64,000 nt of DNA from assembly GCA_024236215.1 (NCBI GenBank), contig JACKKX010000005.1, positions 186,001 to 250,000 of the forward strand. The letters are read 5' to 3'. Each line of letters begins with the position of its first letter. Positions within the stretch are counted from its first letter, which is position 1. Positions 48,042-57,241 of this stretch are shown in pieces. This DNA is from Novosphingobium sp. GTDB taxonomy: Bacteria > Pseudomonadota > Alphaproteobacteria > Sphingomonadales > Sphingomonadaceae. The position numbers and the translations under genes are program-made. The notes below the pieces were generated by a model, which had not been told where the DNA came from, made no database searches, and was given only the letters and a program-made list of their open reading frames with translations.

Positions 48042-48593
48042 CTATTTGCCGAGCTTGTCGAGCTTGGCTTGCATTTCCGCCATCTGGGCCCGCAGGGCAG
48101 CGATTTCGCCATCCTGCTCCTTGTCATGGTCGCCAGGCTTGTCGTCAGCCAGGCCCGGCATGAAGGCCGATGCCGCCGCCTTGAACATCGCGATGTTGTG
48201 CTGGGCCAGCTTGGCGAGCGGATTGTTGCCGATCGAATCCTCGAAGGCCTGGCGCAGCTTGGCCTGGTTGGAGCGGAAATTGTCCATCGAGGCTTCGAGA
48301 TAGTGCGGCACCAGCCCCTGGAGCGAATTGCCGTACATCGAGATCAGCTGGCGCAGGAAGTTGACCGGAAGCATCTGCTCGCCCCGCGCGCTTTCCTCTT
48401 CCATGATGATCTGGGTCAGGATCTGGTGGGTGATGTCGGCGCCGGTCTTGGCGTCGATTACCTTGAAGTCCACCCCGTCGCGGGTCATCTTGGAAAGGTG
48501 GTCAAGCGTGATGTAGCTCGACGATTGGGTGTTGTAGAGCCGCCGGTTGGCGTACTTCTTGATCGTGACAGTGTCGCCTTTGGCGTCGCTCAT
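48042..48593 (-). CDS. phaR: polyhydroxyalkanoate synthesis repressor PhaR
   Basis: PhaR represses PHA/phasin genes and is released by binding granules. The 183-residue protein has the N-terminal DNA-binding block IKKYANRRLYNTQSSSYITLDHL and the PHB_acc helices (HQILTQIIMEEE, LPVNFLRQLISMYG), then a coiled-coil C-tail (QMAEMQAKLDKL). The purine-rich GGGAGGGC precedes ATG 48593. It implies that the organism makes polyhydroxyalkanoate, with the biosynthetic genes elsewhere. About 50 bp separate it from proS. Confidence 0.94.
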   Translation of the reverse strand: MSDAKGDTVTIKKYANRRLYNTQSSSYITLDHLSKMTRDGVDFKVIDAKTGADITHQILTQIIMEEESARGEQMLPVNFLRQLISMYGNSLQGLVPHYLEASMDNFRSNQAKLRQAFEDSIGNNPLAKLAQHNIAMFKAAASAFMPGLADDKPGDHDKEQDGEIAALRAQMAEMQAKLDKLGK

Positions 48594-48696
48594 CGTATGC
48601 CCTCCCCGCTGCCGGGTGTGTGTTGCGGATGCACGATTTAGCACCCGCAGCAACGGCAATGCAACAAATCCATGTTGCGCAGCAACGAAGCCTTGT

Positions 48697-49743
48697 TCAG
48701 CGTGCGAAACGCTGTCCCAGCGAGGTCAGCAGCTCGTACTGCGACAGACCGCTGACCGTCGCAGCTTCGGGAAGGGCGTAATCCGCCGCAACCCAGTCGC
48801 CCTCGCCCAATTCGGGAGCATCGCCAAGGTCAACCACGGTCATGTCCATCGAAACCCGGCCCAGCACCGGCAAGCGTCGCCCTCCGCCGAGGAAGGCGCC
48901 TTTTCCCGACCAGCTGCGCAGATAGCCATCGGCATAGCCGATCCCCAGAACGCCGATCCGCATTGCTGTGGGAGCCACAAAGGTGGAGTTGTAGCCCACC
49001 CCTTCGCCTGCCTCGATCTCGCGCACCTGCATCAGCTGAGCCTCGGGACGCACGACCTGCCGGATTTCACCGGCCAGCGAAGCACAGGGAATCCCTCCAT
49101 AGAGTGCCAGCCCAGGGCGGGTCAGGTCGCCATGGAAGGCAGGGCCAAGCGCAATCCCGGCGCTGTTGGCGAGCGCAGCGCGGCGGTGGGCGATGGCCTG
49201 ACGCGCATCCTGCCAGCGGTGGCGCTGGAGCTGATTGACCGAGTTGTCTTGTTCTTCCGCCGCGATCAGGTGCGAATGAAGGACATCGACCTCAAGCATC
49301 GCGATCTGCGGATCGCCAAGTTCCTCCATAGCAAGGCCGATCCGGTTGATCCCGGTATCGACCATCAGATCGCAGGAGCCACCGCCAGCATCTGCCCACA
49401 GGCGTGCCTGCCGTAGCGAGTTGATGACCGGACGTACTCCCGCCCGGTACATCCACCGTGCCTCCGAGGGAGACTGCGGCCCGTGCAAGACCGCAAGGTT
49501 ACCCGCCGGAAGATGTTCGAGCGCCGCGTCGGCTTCCGCGGCATGGGCAACGAAGAAATCGCGGCACCCGGCATCCCACAAGGCCGGGACACAAGCGCCG
49601 ACACCCACGCCGTAGGCATCGGCCTTGATTGCGGCGCCTGCCCGGGCATTTCCCGATAGCCGATTCAGCACGCGCCAATTGGCAGCCAGCGCGTCGCGGT
49701 CGATCGACAGGCGCAGCGCTGGTCCGGGAAGCTCAGTTGGCAT
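48697..49743 (-). CDS. alr: alanine racemase
   Basis: Alr makes D-alanine for peptidoglycan with PLP. The 348-residue protein has the PLP Lys K40 (AAIKADAYGVG) and the catalytic Tyr in GVGYNSTFVAP, plus the C-terminal beta domain (VSMDMTVVDLGD). ATG 49743 is the first ATG and overlaps the MFS stop by 11 bp. It is last of the alr-MFS-NifU-CvpA-RadA minus-strand group. Confidence 0.95.
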   Translation of the reverse strand: MPTELPGPALRLSIDRDALAANWRVLNRLSGNARAGAAIKADAYGVGVGACVPALWDAGCRDFFVAHAAEADAALEHLPAGNLAVLHGPQSPSEARWMYRAGVRPVINSLRQARLWADAGGGSCDLMVDTGINRIGLAMEELGDPQIAMLEVDVLHSHLIAAEEQDNSVNQLQRHRWQDARQAIAHRRAALANSAGIALGPAFHGDLTRPGLALYGGIPCASLAGEIRQVVRPEAQLMQVREIEAGEGVGYNSTFVAPTAMRIGVLGIGYADGYLRSWSGKGAFLGGGRRLPVLGRVSMDMTVVDLGDAPELGEGDWVAADYALPEAATVSGLSQYELLTSLGQRFAR

Positions 49744-51370
49744 CGTCGGCAAAATCCCGTGGCGGCCCGCCCTTCAAGCCCCAGATCGCCACCATCAGAC
49801 CAAAGGCGACGACCGCCCAAGTGTACCACAGTCCGGCATAGGCATCCCCGGTCCGAGCATTGATATAACTCGCGATCAGCGGCAGAAATCCCCCAAGATA
49901 GCCTGCACCAATGTGATAGGGGATCGACATCGAACTGTAGCGGATCGGGGTTGGGAACATTTCGCAAAGCAGCGCCGCCACGCTGCCATAAGTCAATGCA
50001 GACAGCACACCCAGCACCAGTAAAATCCCGGCGATGCCAGCGATTGCCAGGGCAGAAGGCTTCTGCACTCCGAAATCGAAGCCGTGCGCGGTCAGAGCGG
50101 TTTCAAGGCCTTTCTTGCGCGCCGCGCCGTCGCCCAGCCAATCCGTTGCGATCTCGATCGGCTTCCCTCCAGCACTGACGCCCAGCTGCGGCGCATTGCT
50201 GACCGAATAGGGCACCCCGCTTGCTGTCAACGATTCAAGAACCTTGCCGCAATCGCTCTGCTTGCGCCCGAACAGGTCGGCGAAGGGATCGGTGTGGCAT
50301 TGCTGGCCAGCCACGACGACCGGAGCCGCGCTTGCGCTTCGTGCAAGGCCCGGGTTGGCCAGGGCGCCAAGGCCCCAGAACAGGGGGAACAGCAACGCAA
50401 GGGCTGCCGCAGCACCCAGCACCAACGGCTTCTTGCGTCCAACCCGGTCAGACCAGTGACCGACCATTACATAGAAGCTCATCGAAACCAGGGCAGTCAG
50501 TCCGATCACAAGCTCGGCGGTGGTGGCGTGCATTCGCATCGGCCCCTTGAGGAACGAAAGCGCCGAGAAGAAAGCCGTGTACCAGATGGTTGTCAGGATC
50601 CCCGTTACGCCGAACAGCGCGACGAAAATCCGCCGCTTGTTTCCGGGGTAGGAGAAGCTTTCGGTGAAGGGGTTGCCAGCGATTTCGCCTTCTTCCTTCA
50701 TCGCCACGAAAACCGGGCTTTCGGAAAGCTTGAGGCGCATCCACAGCGAGATCGCCAACAGCGCCAGCGAGAGCAGGAAGGGGATCCGCCAGGCCCAGGC
50801 CGCAAAATCTGCCTCGGAAAATGCAAGCTTGCTCAGCACCACCACCGCGATCGAAAGGACAAATCCGCCAACCACGCTGGCCTGGATAAAGCCGGTATAG
50901 TAGCCGCGCCGATCGGGCGCGGAATGTTCCGAAACATAAATCGCCGCGCCGCCATATTCCCCGCCCAGCGCCAGACCCTGAAGTATCCGCAGCAGGATCA
51001 CGATTGCCGGTGCCCATAGGCCGATGCTGGCCGCAGTGGGGATCAGGCCGACGCCGGCAGTGGCGATGCCCATCAGCGTCACCGTCACGAGAAAGGTATA
51101 CTTGCGCCCCAGCTTGTCACCGAAATATCCAAACAGGATTGCGCCGAGCGGCCTAAAACCAAAGCCAACCGCGAAACCGGCCCAGACCAGCAGCAGCTGC
51201 AGCGTCTGGTTGTCAGCCGGGAAGAACGCCTTGCCGATCAGCGTCGCAAGGGTGCCGTAGATGAAGAAATCGTACCACTCGAACACGGTCCCCGCGGACG
51301 AGGCGGCAATCACCAGCCGGATATCCGAGACGCTTGGCTGAATCTCCGGGTGCCGTGCCGGTTCACTCAT
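49733..51370 (-). CDS. MFS transporter, metabolite:H+ symporter (ProP/MHS-like)
   Basis: The 545-residue protein has 12 hydrophobic segments, the N-terminal GTVFEWYDFFIYGTL motif of the MHS family and the loop motif FGDKLGRKYTF. Between helices 8 and 9 (about 340-437) sits a periplasmic-looking insert of about 100 residues with two Cys (C358, C374), not seen in ordinary ProP. A transported substrate (a carboxylate, betaine or similar) cannot be read. ATG 51370. It probably shares transcription with alr. Confidence 0.85.
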   Translation of the reverse strand: MSEPARHPEIQPSVSDIRLVIAASSAGTVFEWYDFFIYGTLATLIGKAFFPADNQTLQLLLVWAGFAVGFGFRPLGAILFGYFGDKLGRKYTFLVTVTLMGIATAGVGLIPTAASIGLWAPAIVILLRILQGLALGGEYGGAAIYVSEHSAPDRRGYYTGFIQASVVGGFVLSIAVVVLSKLAFSEADFAAWAWRIPFLLSLALLAISLWMRLKLSESPVFVAMKEEGEIAGNPFTESFSYPGNKRRIFVALFGVTGILTTIWYTAFFSALSFLKGPMRMHATTAELVIGLTALVSMSFYVMVGHWSDRVGRKKPLVLGAAAALALLFPLFWGLGALANPGLARSASAAPVVVAGQQCHTDPFADLFGRKQSDCGKVLESLTASGVPYSVSNAPQLGVSAGGKPIEIATDWLGDGAARKKGLETALTAHGFDFGVQKPSALAIAGIAGILLVLGVLSALTYGSVAALLCEMFPTPIRYSSMSIPYHIGAGYLGGFLPLIASYINARTGDAYAGLWYTWAVVAFGLMVAIWGLKGGPPRDFADDAN

Positions 51371-51402
51371 GGTCGCAACTCCCCCAAATCTGTGCGCTTG
51401 CT

Positions 51403-51837
51403 CTAACCGGGGATGCCGGTCGTGGAAAGCGCTTCGAGCGCAGCGCGCCAGGCCAGCACAATCGCGCCATGCCGGCCGGGAAAATTGCGTGCCGGGACGA
51501 TGGGCGCAAATCCGGGCCAGGCCGGCATCGCGGCCCTGTCTGCCAACCAGGCTTCAATATCCTCGATCGCGGCGACGATCCCGGCTAGGTCCTTGCCGAC
51601 AGCGGCCCCGGCAAAGATTGCCGCTGCGGCTTGCCCGATCGCGCAGGAATGGGCGCGGATACCGACCCGCCCGATCTGTCCTTTGGGGTCCAGTTCCAGA
51701 CCCAATTCAATGCTGCTGCCGCAGGCTGCGGACCGCGCAGCTCCGCGCAGGGGAAGCGTCCCGTCAAGCGGAACGCTGGCAAGCACGGTTGCGAGTGCCA
51801 GCACCTCGGGTGTGTAGAGTGCAGCGACCGATGCCAC
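51403..51837 (-). CDS. NifU/SufU-like iron-sulfur scaffold-family protein
   Basis: The 144-residue protein has the IscU/SufU layout: C39 in AACGSSIEL, C65 in HSCAIGQAAA and the C-terminal RHGAIVLAWRAALEAL helix. The third Cys of scaffold proteins (normally just before this last helix) is replaced by the RHG triplet, so cluster assembly by the standard three-Cys site is doubtful. GTG 51837 overlaps the cvpA stop. It may have another role in Fe-S handling. Confidence 0.8.
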   Translation of the reverse strand: MASVAALYTPEVLALATVLASVPLDGTLPLRGAARSAACGSSIELGLELDPKGQIGRVGIRAHSCAIGQAAAAIFAGAAVGKDLAGIVAAIEDIEAWLADRAAMPAWPGFAPIVPARNFPGRHGAIVLAWRAALEALSTTGIPG

Positions 51838-52373
51838 TATTTGGCTGCTTCGGCTTCTTCCTGGGTCCTCTCCGAATCGACCGAACGGCGCCGTTCGGCG
51901 ATGAGCTTGACCAGCATCTCGCTACCGCGATTGACGAAGGGGTAAGAACGCGCCTGGGTGATCCACAGCGGCCGCCCCTTTGCGCCCCAGATTGTATCGT
52001 AGCCCAGCACCAGCACCGAAAAGGCCATCACCACGATGATCGCGCCCTTGATTGCGCCAAAGCCAAAACCGATCACCCGATCGATCGGGCCGATCAGCGA
52101 GTTGCGGCTGACCTCCCCCAGTCTGTCCGCCAGCAGCTTGACGATGGCATAGGGCACAAGCAGCAGGATCGCGAAGGCCAACACGCTCGCGCTGGCCTGA
52201 TTGCCGATCGACTTCTCGAGAAACAGGGTCATCGGGGTGTGGAGGTTGTGGATCGCCACCAGTGATAGCACCCAGGCGGCCAAAGCCAGTACTTCCTGCA
52301 CGAAGCCGCGCAGGAAGCCGGTGATGGCACCCATCCCGACCAGGATAAGAACCGCGATGTCAAAACCCGTCAT
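51837..52373 (-). CDS. CvpA family inner-membrane protein
   Basis: The 178-residue protein has four hydrophobic segments and the CvpA opening MTGFDIAVLILVGMGAITGFLRGF. In E. coli CvpA is needed for colicin V production and helps envelope homeostasis. A C-terminal hydrophilic tail (EEAEAAK) follows. It lies 12 bp after radA and shares bases with the NifU-like start, so belongs to the same operon. Confidence 0.9.
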   Translation of the reverse strand: MTGFDIAVLILVGMGAITGFLRGFVQEVLALAAWVLSLVAIHNLHTPMTLFLEKSIGNQASASVLAFAILLLVPYAIVKLLADRLGEVSRNSLIGPIDRVIGFGFGAIKGAIIVVMAFSVLVLGYDTIWGAKGRPLWITQARSYPFVNRGSEMLVKLIAERRRSVDSERTQEEAEAAK

Positions 52374-52385
52374 AGCGCCGCGAAA

Positions 52386-53753
52386 CTAGGCGGCGCCCAA
52401 AATCCGGTCAACGAGATTTGGTAGCAGGCCTAGCGCGGTAAAGTGCGCTCCGTCGCATCTGGCGCCCGCTTCGCCGGGACCATAGGCCGAGGCGAATCCA
52501 AGTTTGGCCGCTTCGCGCAGACGAATTGCCGAATGGGCCACCGGCCTGATCTCACCGGCAAGCGAAACCTCGCCGAACCAGACCGCGTCTGCGGCAAGCG
52601 GCTTGTCGGCCAGAGCCGAGACCAGCGCGGCTGCCACTGCAAGGTCGGCCGCAGGATCGGTCAGGCGGTAGCCGCCCGCCACGTTGAGATAGACCTCGGC
52701 CGAGGAAAAATTGAGCCCGCAGCGTGCCTCGAGCACGGCTAGCAGCATCGCCAGCCTTCCGCTGTCCCACCCGACCACCGCGCGGCGCGGGGTGGCGCCG
52801 CTGGCAAGGCGGACGATCAGGGCCTGGATCTCGATCAAAACCGGGCGCGTGCCCTCGATCGCGGGGAAGACCGCGCTGCCGGCAACCGGTTGCTCGCGTC
52901 CGGAAAGAAACAGCAGCGAGGGATTGCCGACCTCGCTCAGCCCTTGCCCTTCCATCGCGAACACTCCGATCTCGTCAACCGGTCCAAAGCGGTTCTTGAG
53001 CGAACGGAGGATGCGGTACTGATGGCTGCGCTCTCCCTCAAAGCTCATCACCACATCGACCATGTGTTCGAGCACGCGCGGTCCCGCGATGCTGCCATCC
53101 TTGGTGACATGTCCAACCAACACCAGTGCCACGCCGTTTTCTTTGGCATAGCGGATCAGCTCAAAGGCCGAGGCGCGGACCTGGCTGACCGTGCCCGGCG
53201 CGCCTTCAATCTGGTCGGAATGCATGGTCTGGATCGAATCGATCACCACCAGCGCGGGCGGCGGCATCTGTGCCAGGGTAGTCAAGATGTCGCGCACAGA
53301 GGTGGCCGCGGCCAGCGCGATCGGCGCTCCGGCAAGGCCCAGCCGCTCGGCGCGGAGCCGCACTTGCCCCGCAGCTTCCTCGCCACTGATATAGACCACC
53401 GAGCTTCCAGTCCGGGCGATCCTGGCTGCGGCCTGGAGCAGCAGCGTGCTCTTGCCAATCCCCGGATCGCCGCCCATCAGCACCGCACTTCCCGGCACCA
53501 GCCCGCCGCCCAGCGCACGGTCGAATTCGGCCAATCCGGTTGAACGGCGCTGCAAGGCTTCCGACGGCGCATCGAGCGGCTCAAAAGCAATCGCCCGCCC
53601 ACCCGACGATAGGTCGTGCCGAGCCGAAAAGACCGTTTCGGGTGCTTCCTCGGTCAACGTGTTCCACTCGCCGCAATCAGCGCACTGGCCCTGCCAGCGG
53701 TTGGTCAGACTACCACAGGCGGAACAGACATAACGGCGTTTGGGCTTGGCCAT
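52386..53753 (-). CDS. radA: DNA repair protein RadA
   Basis: RadA (Sms) is a RecA-like branch-migration helicase in recombinational repair. The 455-residue protein has the Zn finger YVCSACGSLTNRWQGQCADC, the Walker A GGDPGIGKSTLLL, the KNRFG motif (SLKNRFGPVDE) and a Lon-like C-terminal domain (VGWDSGRLAMLLAVLEARCG). ATG 53753 is chosen by the zinc motif following directly; the frame runs upstream to 53867. It heads the minus-strand operon. Confidence 0.96.
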   Translation of the reverse strand: MAKPKRRYVCSACGSLTNRWQGQCADCGEWNTLTEEAPETVFSARHDLSSGGRAIAFEPLDAPSEALQRRSTGLAEFDRALGGGLVPGSAVLMGGDPGIGKSTLLLQAAARIARTGSSVVYISGEEAAGQVRLRAERLGLAGAPIALAAATSVRDILTTLAQMPPPALVVIDSIQTMHSDQIEGAPGTVSQVRASAFELIRYAKENGVALVLVGHVTKDGSIAGPRVLEHMVDVVMSFEGERSHQYRILRSLKNRFGPVDEIGVFAMEGQGLSEVGNPSLLFLSGREQPVAGSAVFPAIEGTRPVLIEIQALIVRLASGATPRRAVVGWDSGRLAMLLAVLEARCGLNFSSAEVYLNVAGGYRLTDPAADLAVAAALVSALADKPLAADAVWFGEVSLAGEIRPVAHSAIRLREAAKLGFASAYGPGEAGARCDGAHFTALGLLPNLVDRILGAA

Positions 53754-53845
53754 GGCGCAATCATAAGCAGAACATACAAAGAACGCAAGCGAGGCATAGT
53801 CTTGATTAAGCGGCCCTTTACCCGCCGTTGTTAGGCTGTTCAGGC

Positions 53846-54859
53846 ATGATCGGCGCGCAACAGTCATCCCGAATCGGGGAACTCGATGGTTTGCGCGGAA
53901 TAGCCGCGCTGGCGGTGGTTCTGTTTCACTATACCGTCAAGGCGCCCGAGATGGTGCCAGGCTTGCAGACGGCAGGCCTAGGGTTCGTGCCCGGGATGTA
54001 CGGCGTCCACCTGTTCTTCGCGATTTCCGGCTTTGTCATTTTCATGACGCTGGAGCGGACAAGGCGCCCGCTCGACTTTGTCGTATCGCGCTTTGCCCGG
54101 TTGTTCCCCACCTATTGGGCGGCGATCCTTGCCACCTGTGCGATCATCGCGGCCCTTGGCCCGGCCCTGCTGGCCCAGCCGGCCCCGGTGATCGCAATCA
54201 ACCTGACCATGCTCCAGGGCTTTCTCTACCTCCCGTCGGTTGACGGAGCCTACTGGTCGTTGGGGGTCGAACTCGCCTTTTATGGATGCATGCTCGGACT
54301 ATGGCGAGCCGGTCTGCTTTGCCGGATCGAAACGGTGCTGTGCCTGTGGATCGCACTCAAGCTGGTGTGGTGGAGCCTGCCGTTCCTGCCCTCACGCATC
54401 GAACTGCTGCTTGTGCTGCGCTACATACCCTTTTTTGCGATCGGAATCGCCGCCTACCGGGTGTGGGCGGGCGAGCGGCGGTGGCGCGAACAGCTGCCGG
54501 CGCTGCTGACCGCGCTTTTGGCCGCGAAAATTGCCGACGGGTGGATCGACGGGCTGGTGGCGTTGGCCTGCACCATTCTGTTTGCTCTCCTTGCCGAGCG
54601 ACGGCTGAGCTGGCTGGGGCATCCGGGCCTGCTCTGGCTCGGCGCGCTTTCCTATCCGCTCTACCTTGTGCACCAGAACATCGGCTACGCAGTCATGCAG
54701 CAGGTCGAAGCGCAGGGGGGCGCCCCCGCCCTGGCGACCGGCGCTGCGCTTTTCGCCGTGTTCCTGTTGGCACTGGCCATCCACAAGGCGATCGAACAAC
54801 CCTCGCTGGCCGCGATCCGAGGGGCGTGGCGCAGATCGGCAGTCCGATCCCCGGACTAA
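53846..54859 (+). CDS. acyltransferase-3 family membrane protein
   Basis: The 337-residue multi-pass protein opens LDGLRGIAALAVVLFHY, the acyltransferase-3 signature with His, and contains GVHLFFAISGFVIFMTL and RLFPTYW, also typical. About ten hydrophobic segments follow. Such enzymes O-acetylate or acylate cell-surface sugars. ATG 53846 is the start. It stands just upstream of the patatin-like gene (58 bp between), an intriguing lipid/acyl pairing. Confidence 0.9.
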   Translation: MIGAQQSSRIGELDGLRGIAALAVVLFHYTVKAPEMVPGLQTAGLGFVPGMYGVHLFFAISGFVIFMTLERTRRPLDFVVSRFARLFPTYWAAILATCAIIAALGPALLAQPAPVIAINLTMLQGFLYLPSVDGAYWSLGVELAFYGCMLGLWRAGLLCRIETVLCLWIALKLVWWSLPFLPSRIELLLVLRYIPFFAIGIAAYRVWAGERRWREQLPALLTALLAAKIADGWIDGLVALACTILFALLAERRLSWLGHPGLLWLGALSYPLYLVHQNIGYAVMQQVEAQGGAPALATGAALFAVFLLALAIHKAIEQPSLAAIRGAWRRSAVRSPD

Positions 54860-54917
54860 GCACCAATACCTGCCGGGCATATTGGCGCCATTCATCCAAA
54901 TCTGCCACACTGCCGCC

Positions 54918-57239
54918 ATGCGGCACAAGGAACTGAGGATCGCGCTCGTCTGTTATGGCGGGGTAAGCTTGGCGGTCTACATGCACGGCGTGACCAAGGA
55001 GCTGTGGAAACTCTCCCGCGCCAGCCGCGAACATCACGGCGGAGGGCCCGCCCCCGAACGCGGCACCGAGGCGGTCTATCTCAAACTGCTGCGCCGGATT
55101 GAGGGGCACCAAGGGGTGCGGCTGCGGGTCCTGCCCGATATCGTCGCGGGTGCCTCGGCCGGTGGCATCAACGGCGTATTTCTGGCCCAAGCAGTCCATT
55201 CCGGGCAGAGCCTCGAACCACTGACCGAGCTGTGGCTCGAATGCGCCGACGTCGATGTCCTGCTCGATCCCGATGCCCGCCCCTGGTCAAGAATTGCCAA
55301 GTTTTGGGCCATGCCGCTGGTGTGGTTCGCGCTGACCCGCGGCGACAGCGCGATCACTGCCAGTGTCGCGCCCGAAACCCGCAGCGAAGTGCGGCGCAAA
55401 CTGTCCCGGCTGATCCGTTCGCGCTGGTTCGAACCGCCCTTTGGCGGCCTGGGTTTCTCGCGGCTGTTGGCAGGGGCATTCGACGCAATGGCGCGCGGAC
55501 CGACCGATGCCCCGCTGCTGCCGCCCGGCCATCCGATAGACCTGTTCGTGACCGCTACCGATTTTCGTGGCCATCCCGAAACCCTGCGGCTCCACAGCCC
55601 GGAGCGGATCCGGGAAAGCGAGCACCGCCTTTCGATCGGATTTCGGGCGACGACACCGTCCGAACCGGGCCAGCCACTGGCCGCGCTGCCCGAATTGGTC
55701 TTTGCCGCGCGGGCTACGGCCAGCTTCCCGGGCGCCTTTCCCGCCTTGCAGCTGGGTGAGATCGATGCGCTCGCGGCGGAACGGGGCGAAACCTGGAACA
55801 GCCGCGCCGCCTTCATCGAGCGGATCATGCCCGAGCACAGCCATCGCGGAGATGCCGGGGGAGTTGCGCTGATCGACGGGTCGGTTCTGGTCAACGCACC
55901 CTTTGCCGAGGCCATGGGCGTGCTGCGCGATCGTCCGGCCCAGCGCGAGGTTGACCGGCGCTTTGTCTATATCGACCCGCATCCGGATGAGGTCGGGGGG
56001 CAGCGCCATTCGGAAACTGCCGCGCCCGGCTTCTTCCCAGTAATCTTCGGCTCGCTTTCGTCGATCCCGCGCGAGCAGCCGGTGCGCGACAATCTCGAGG
56101 AACTCGGTCGCCGCTCGCGCGCCCTGACAGAGCTCAAGGCGATCATCGAAACCCTGCGGCCCGAAGTTGAGGCGGCGGTGGAGAAACTGTTCGGGCGTAC
56201 GCTGTTCTTCGATCGGCCAACCGTGTCCCGGCTGACCGCGTGGCGCGCAAAGGCGCAGCAGGCCGCTGCGGAGAAAGCGGGTTTTGCCTTTCAAGCCTAT
56301 GGTCAGGTCAAGCTGGCGGGAGTGCTGGTGGACCTTGCCCGGGCGATCCACCGTGCCGCACCTGACTTGCGCCAACCCGATCCGGCGGCGATCGCCGATC
56401 ACCTTGGTGCACATCTTGCGGCGCAAGGTCTGGACCGGGTCGCTGCGGCCAAGGGCGGCGCATCGGCTGAGGCAATCGCCTTTTTCCGCGAGCATGACAT
56501 CTCCTTCCGGATCCGCCGCCTGCGGCTGCTGGGGCGGCGCCTGACCGAGGATTGGGACGACCTGGAAACGATCGCCCCCGATGCGCGCGAGGCGGCCCGC
56601 GATGCAGTCTACCGTGCGTTGGCGCTCTATTTCGACCGCGAAAGTACAGCCGTGCTGGGGGGAGACTTTGGCGAAGTGGCCCGCCAGGTGTTCACCGACC
56701 CGGGGCTTGTGCTTGCCACCATTGCCGCACGGCGTCAGTTGCCGGCAACCGATCTGGTGGTCGATGCCCTACTGGTCGAAAGCCTTGCCGCCCTGCCGCG
56801 CGAAGTGCGGCGGCGGGTGATGCAGACTTATCTCGGTTTTCCCTTCTACGATACCGTCACCCTGCCCTTGCTGCGCGACGAGGAAGGAAGCGAATTCGAA
56901 CCCGCCAAGGTCGATCGGATCAGCCCCGAGGACTGTCCTTCGATCCGCGGCGGCGGCGCCAATGCCACGTTGCGCGGCAACGAATTCTACAGCTTCGGCG
57001 CCTTCTTCAGCCGCGCCTACCGCGAGAACGATTACCTGTGGGGCCGCCTTCATGGGGCCGAGCGGATGATCGACCTGGTCGCCTCCGCCCTGCCGCGCGG
57101 CCACAGCTTCGATCCTGCCGAGCTTGCCGCACTCAAGCGTGAGGCGTTTCTGGCCGTGCTGGATGAGGAGGACGGAAAACTGCTAGCAGAGCCGGGACTG
57201 GTGCTGGGGATCCGCAAGGAAATCGAAGCCAGGGGCTGA
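54918..57239 (+). CDS. large patatin-like phospholipase protein
   Basis: The 773-residue protein has the patatin GxSxG serine (G78-A-S80-A-G82 in IVAGASAGGIN) and the DG dyad Asp (LIDGSVLVNAP), so a functional Ser-Asp pair is visible. The patatin domain spans roughly residues 5-330; the long helical C-terminal part is characteristic of a bacterial patatin-like group of about 750-1100 residues. Patatins hydrolyse phospholipids or other acyl esters. ATG 54918 is the first in the domain. No signal peptide is seen. Confidence 0.88.
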   Translation: MRHKELRIALVCYGGVSLAVYMHGVTKELWKLSRASREHHGGGPAPERGTEAVYLKLLRRIEGHQGVRLRVLPDIVAGASAGGINGVFLAQAVHSGQSLEPLTELWLECADVDVLLDPDARPWSRIAKFWAMPLVWFALTRGDSAITASVAPETRSEVRRKLSRLIRSRWFEPPFGGLGFSRLLAGAFDAMARGPTDAPLLPPGHPIDLFVTATDFRGHPETLRLHSPERIRESEHRLSIGFRATTPSEPGQPLAALPELVFAARATASFPGAFPALQLGEIDALAAERGETWNSRAAFIERIMPEHSHRGDAGGVALIDGSVLVNAPFAEAMGVLRDRPAQREVDRRFVYIDPHPDEVGGQRHSETAAPGFFPVIFGSLSSIPREQPVRDNLEELGRRSRALTELKAIIETLRPEVEAAVEKLFGRTLFFDRPTVSRLTAWRAKAQQAAAEKAGFAFQAYGQVKLAGVLVDLARAIHRAAPDLRQPDPAAIADHLGAHLAAQGLDRVAAAKGGASAEAIAFFREHDISFRIRRLRLLGRRLTEDWDDLETIAPDAREAARDAVYRALALYFDRESTAVLGGDFGEVARQVFTDPGLVLATIAARRQLPATDLVVDALLVESLAALPREVRRRVMQTYLGFPFYDTVTLPLLRDEEGSEFEPAKVDRISPEDCPSIRGGGANATLRGNEFYSFGAFFSRAYRENDYLWGRLHGAERMIDLVASALPRGHSFDPAELAALKREAFLAVLDEEDGKLLAEPGLVLGIRKEIEARG

Positions 57240-57241
57240 AC

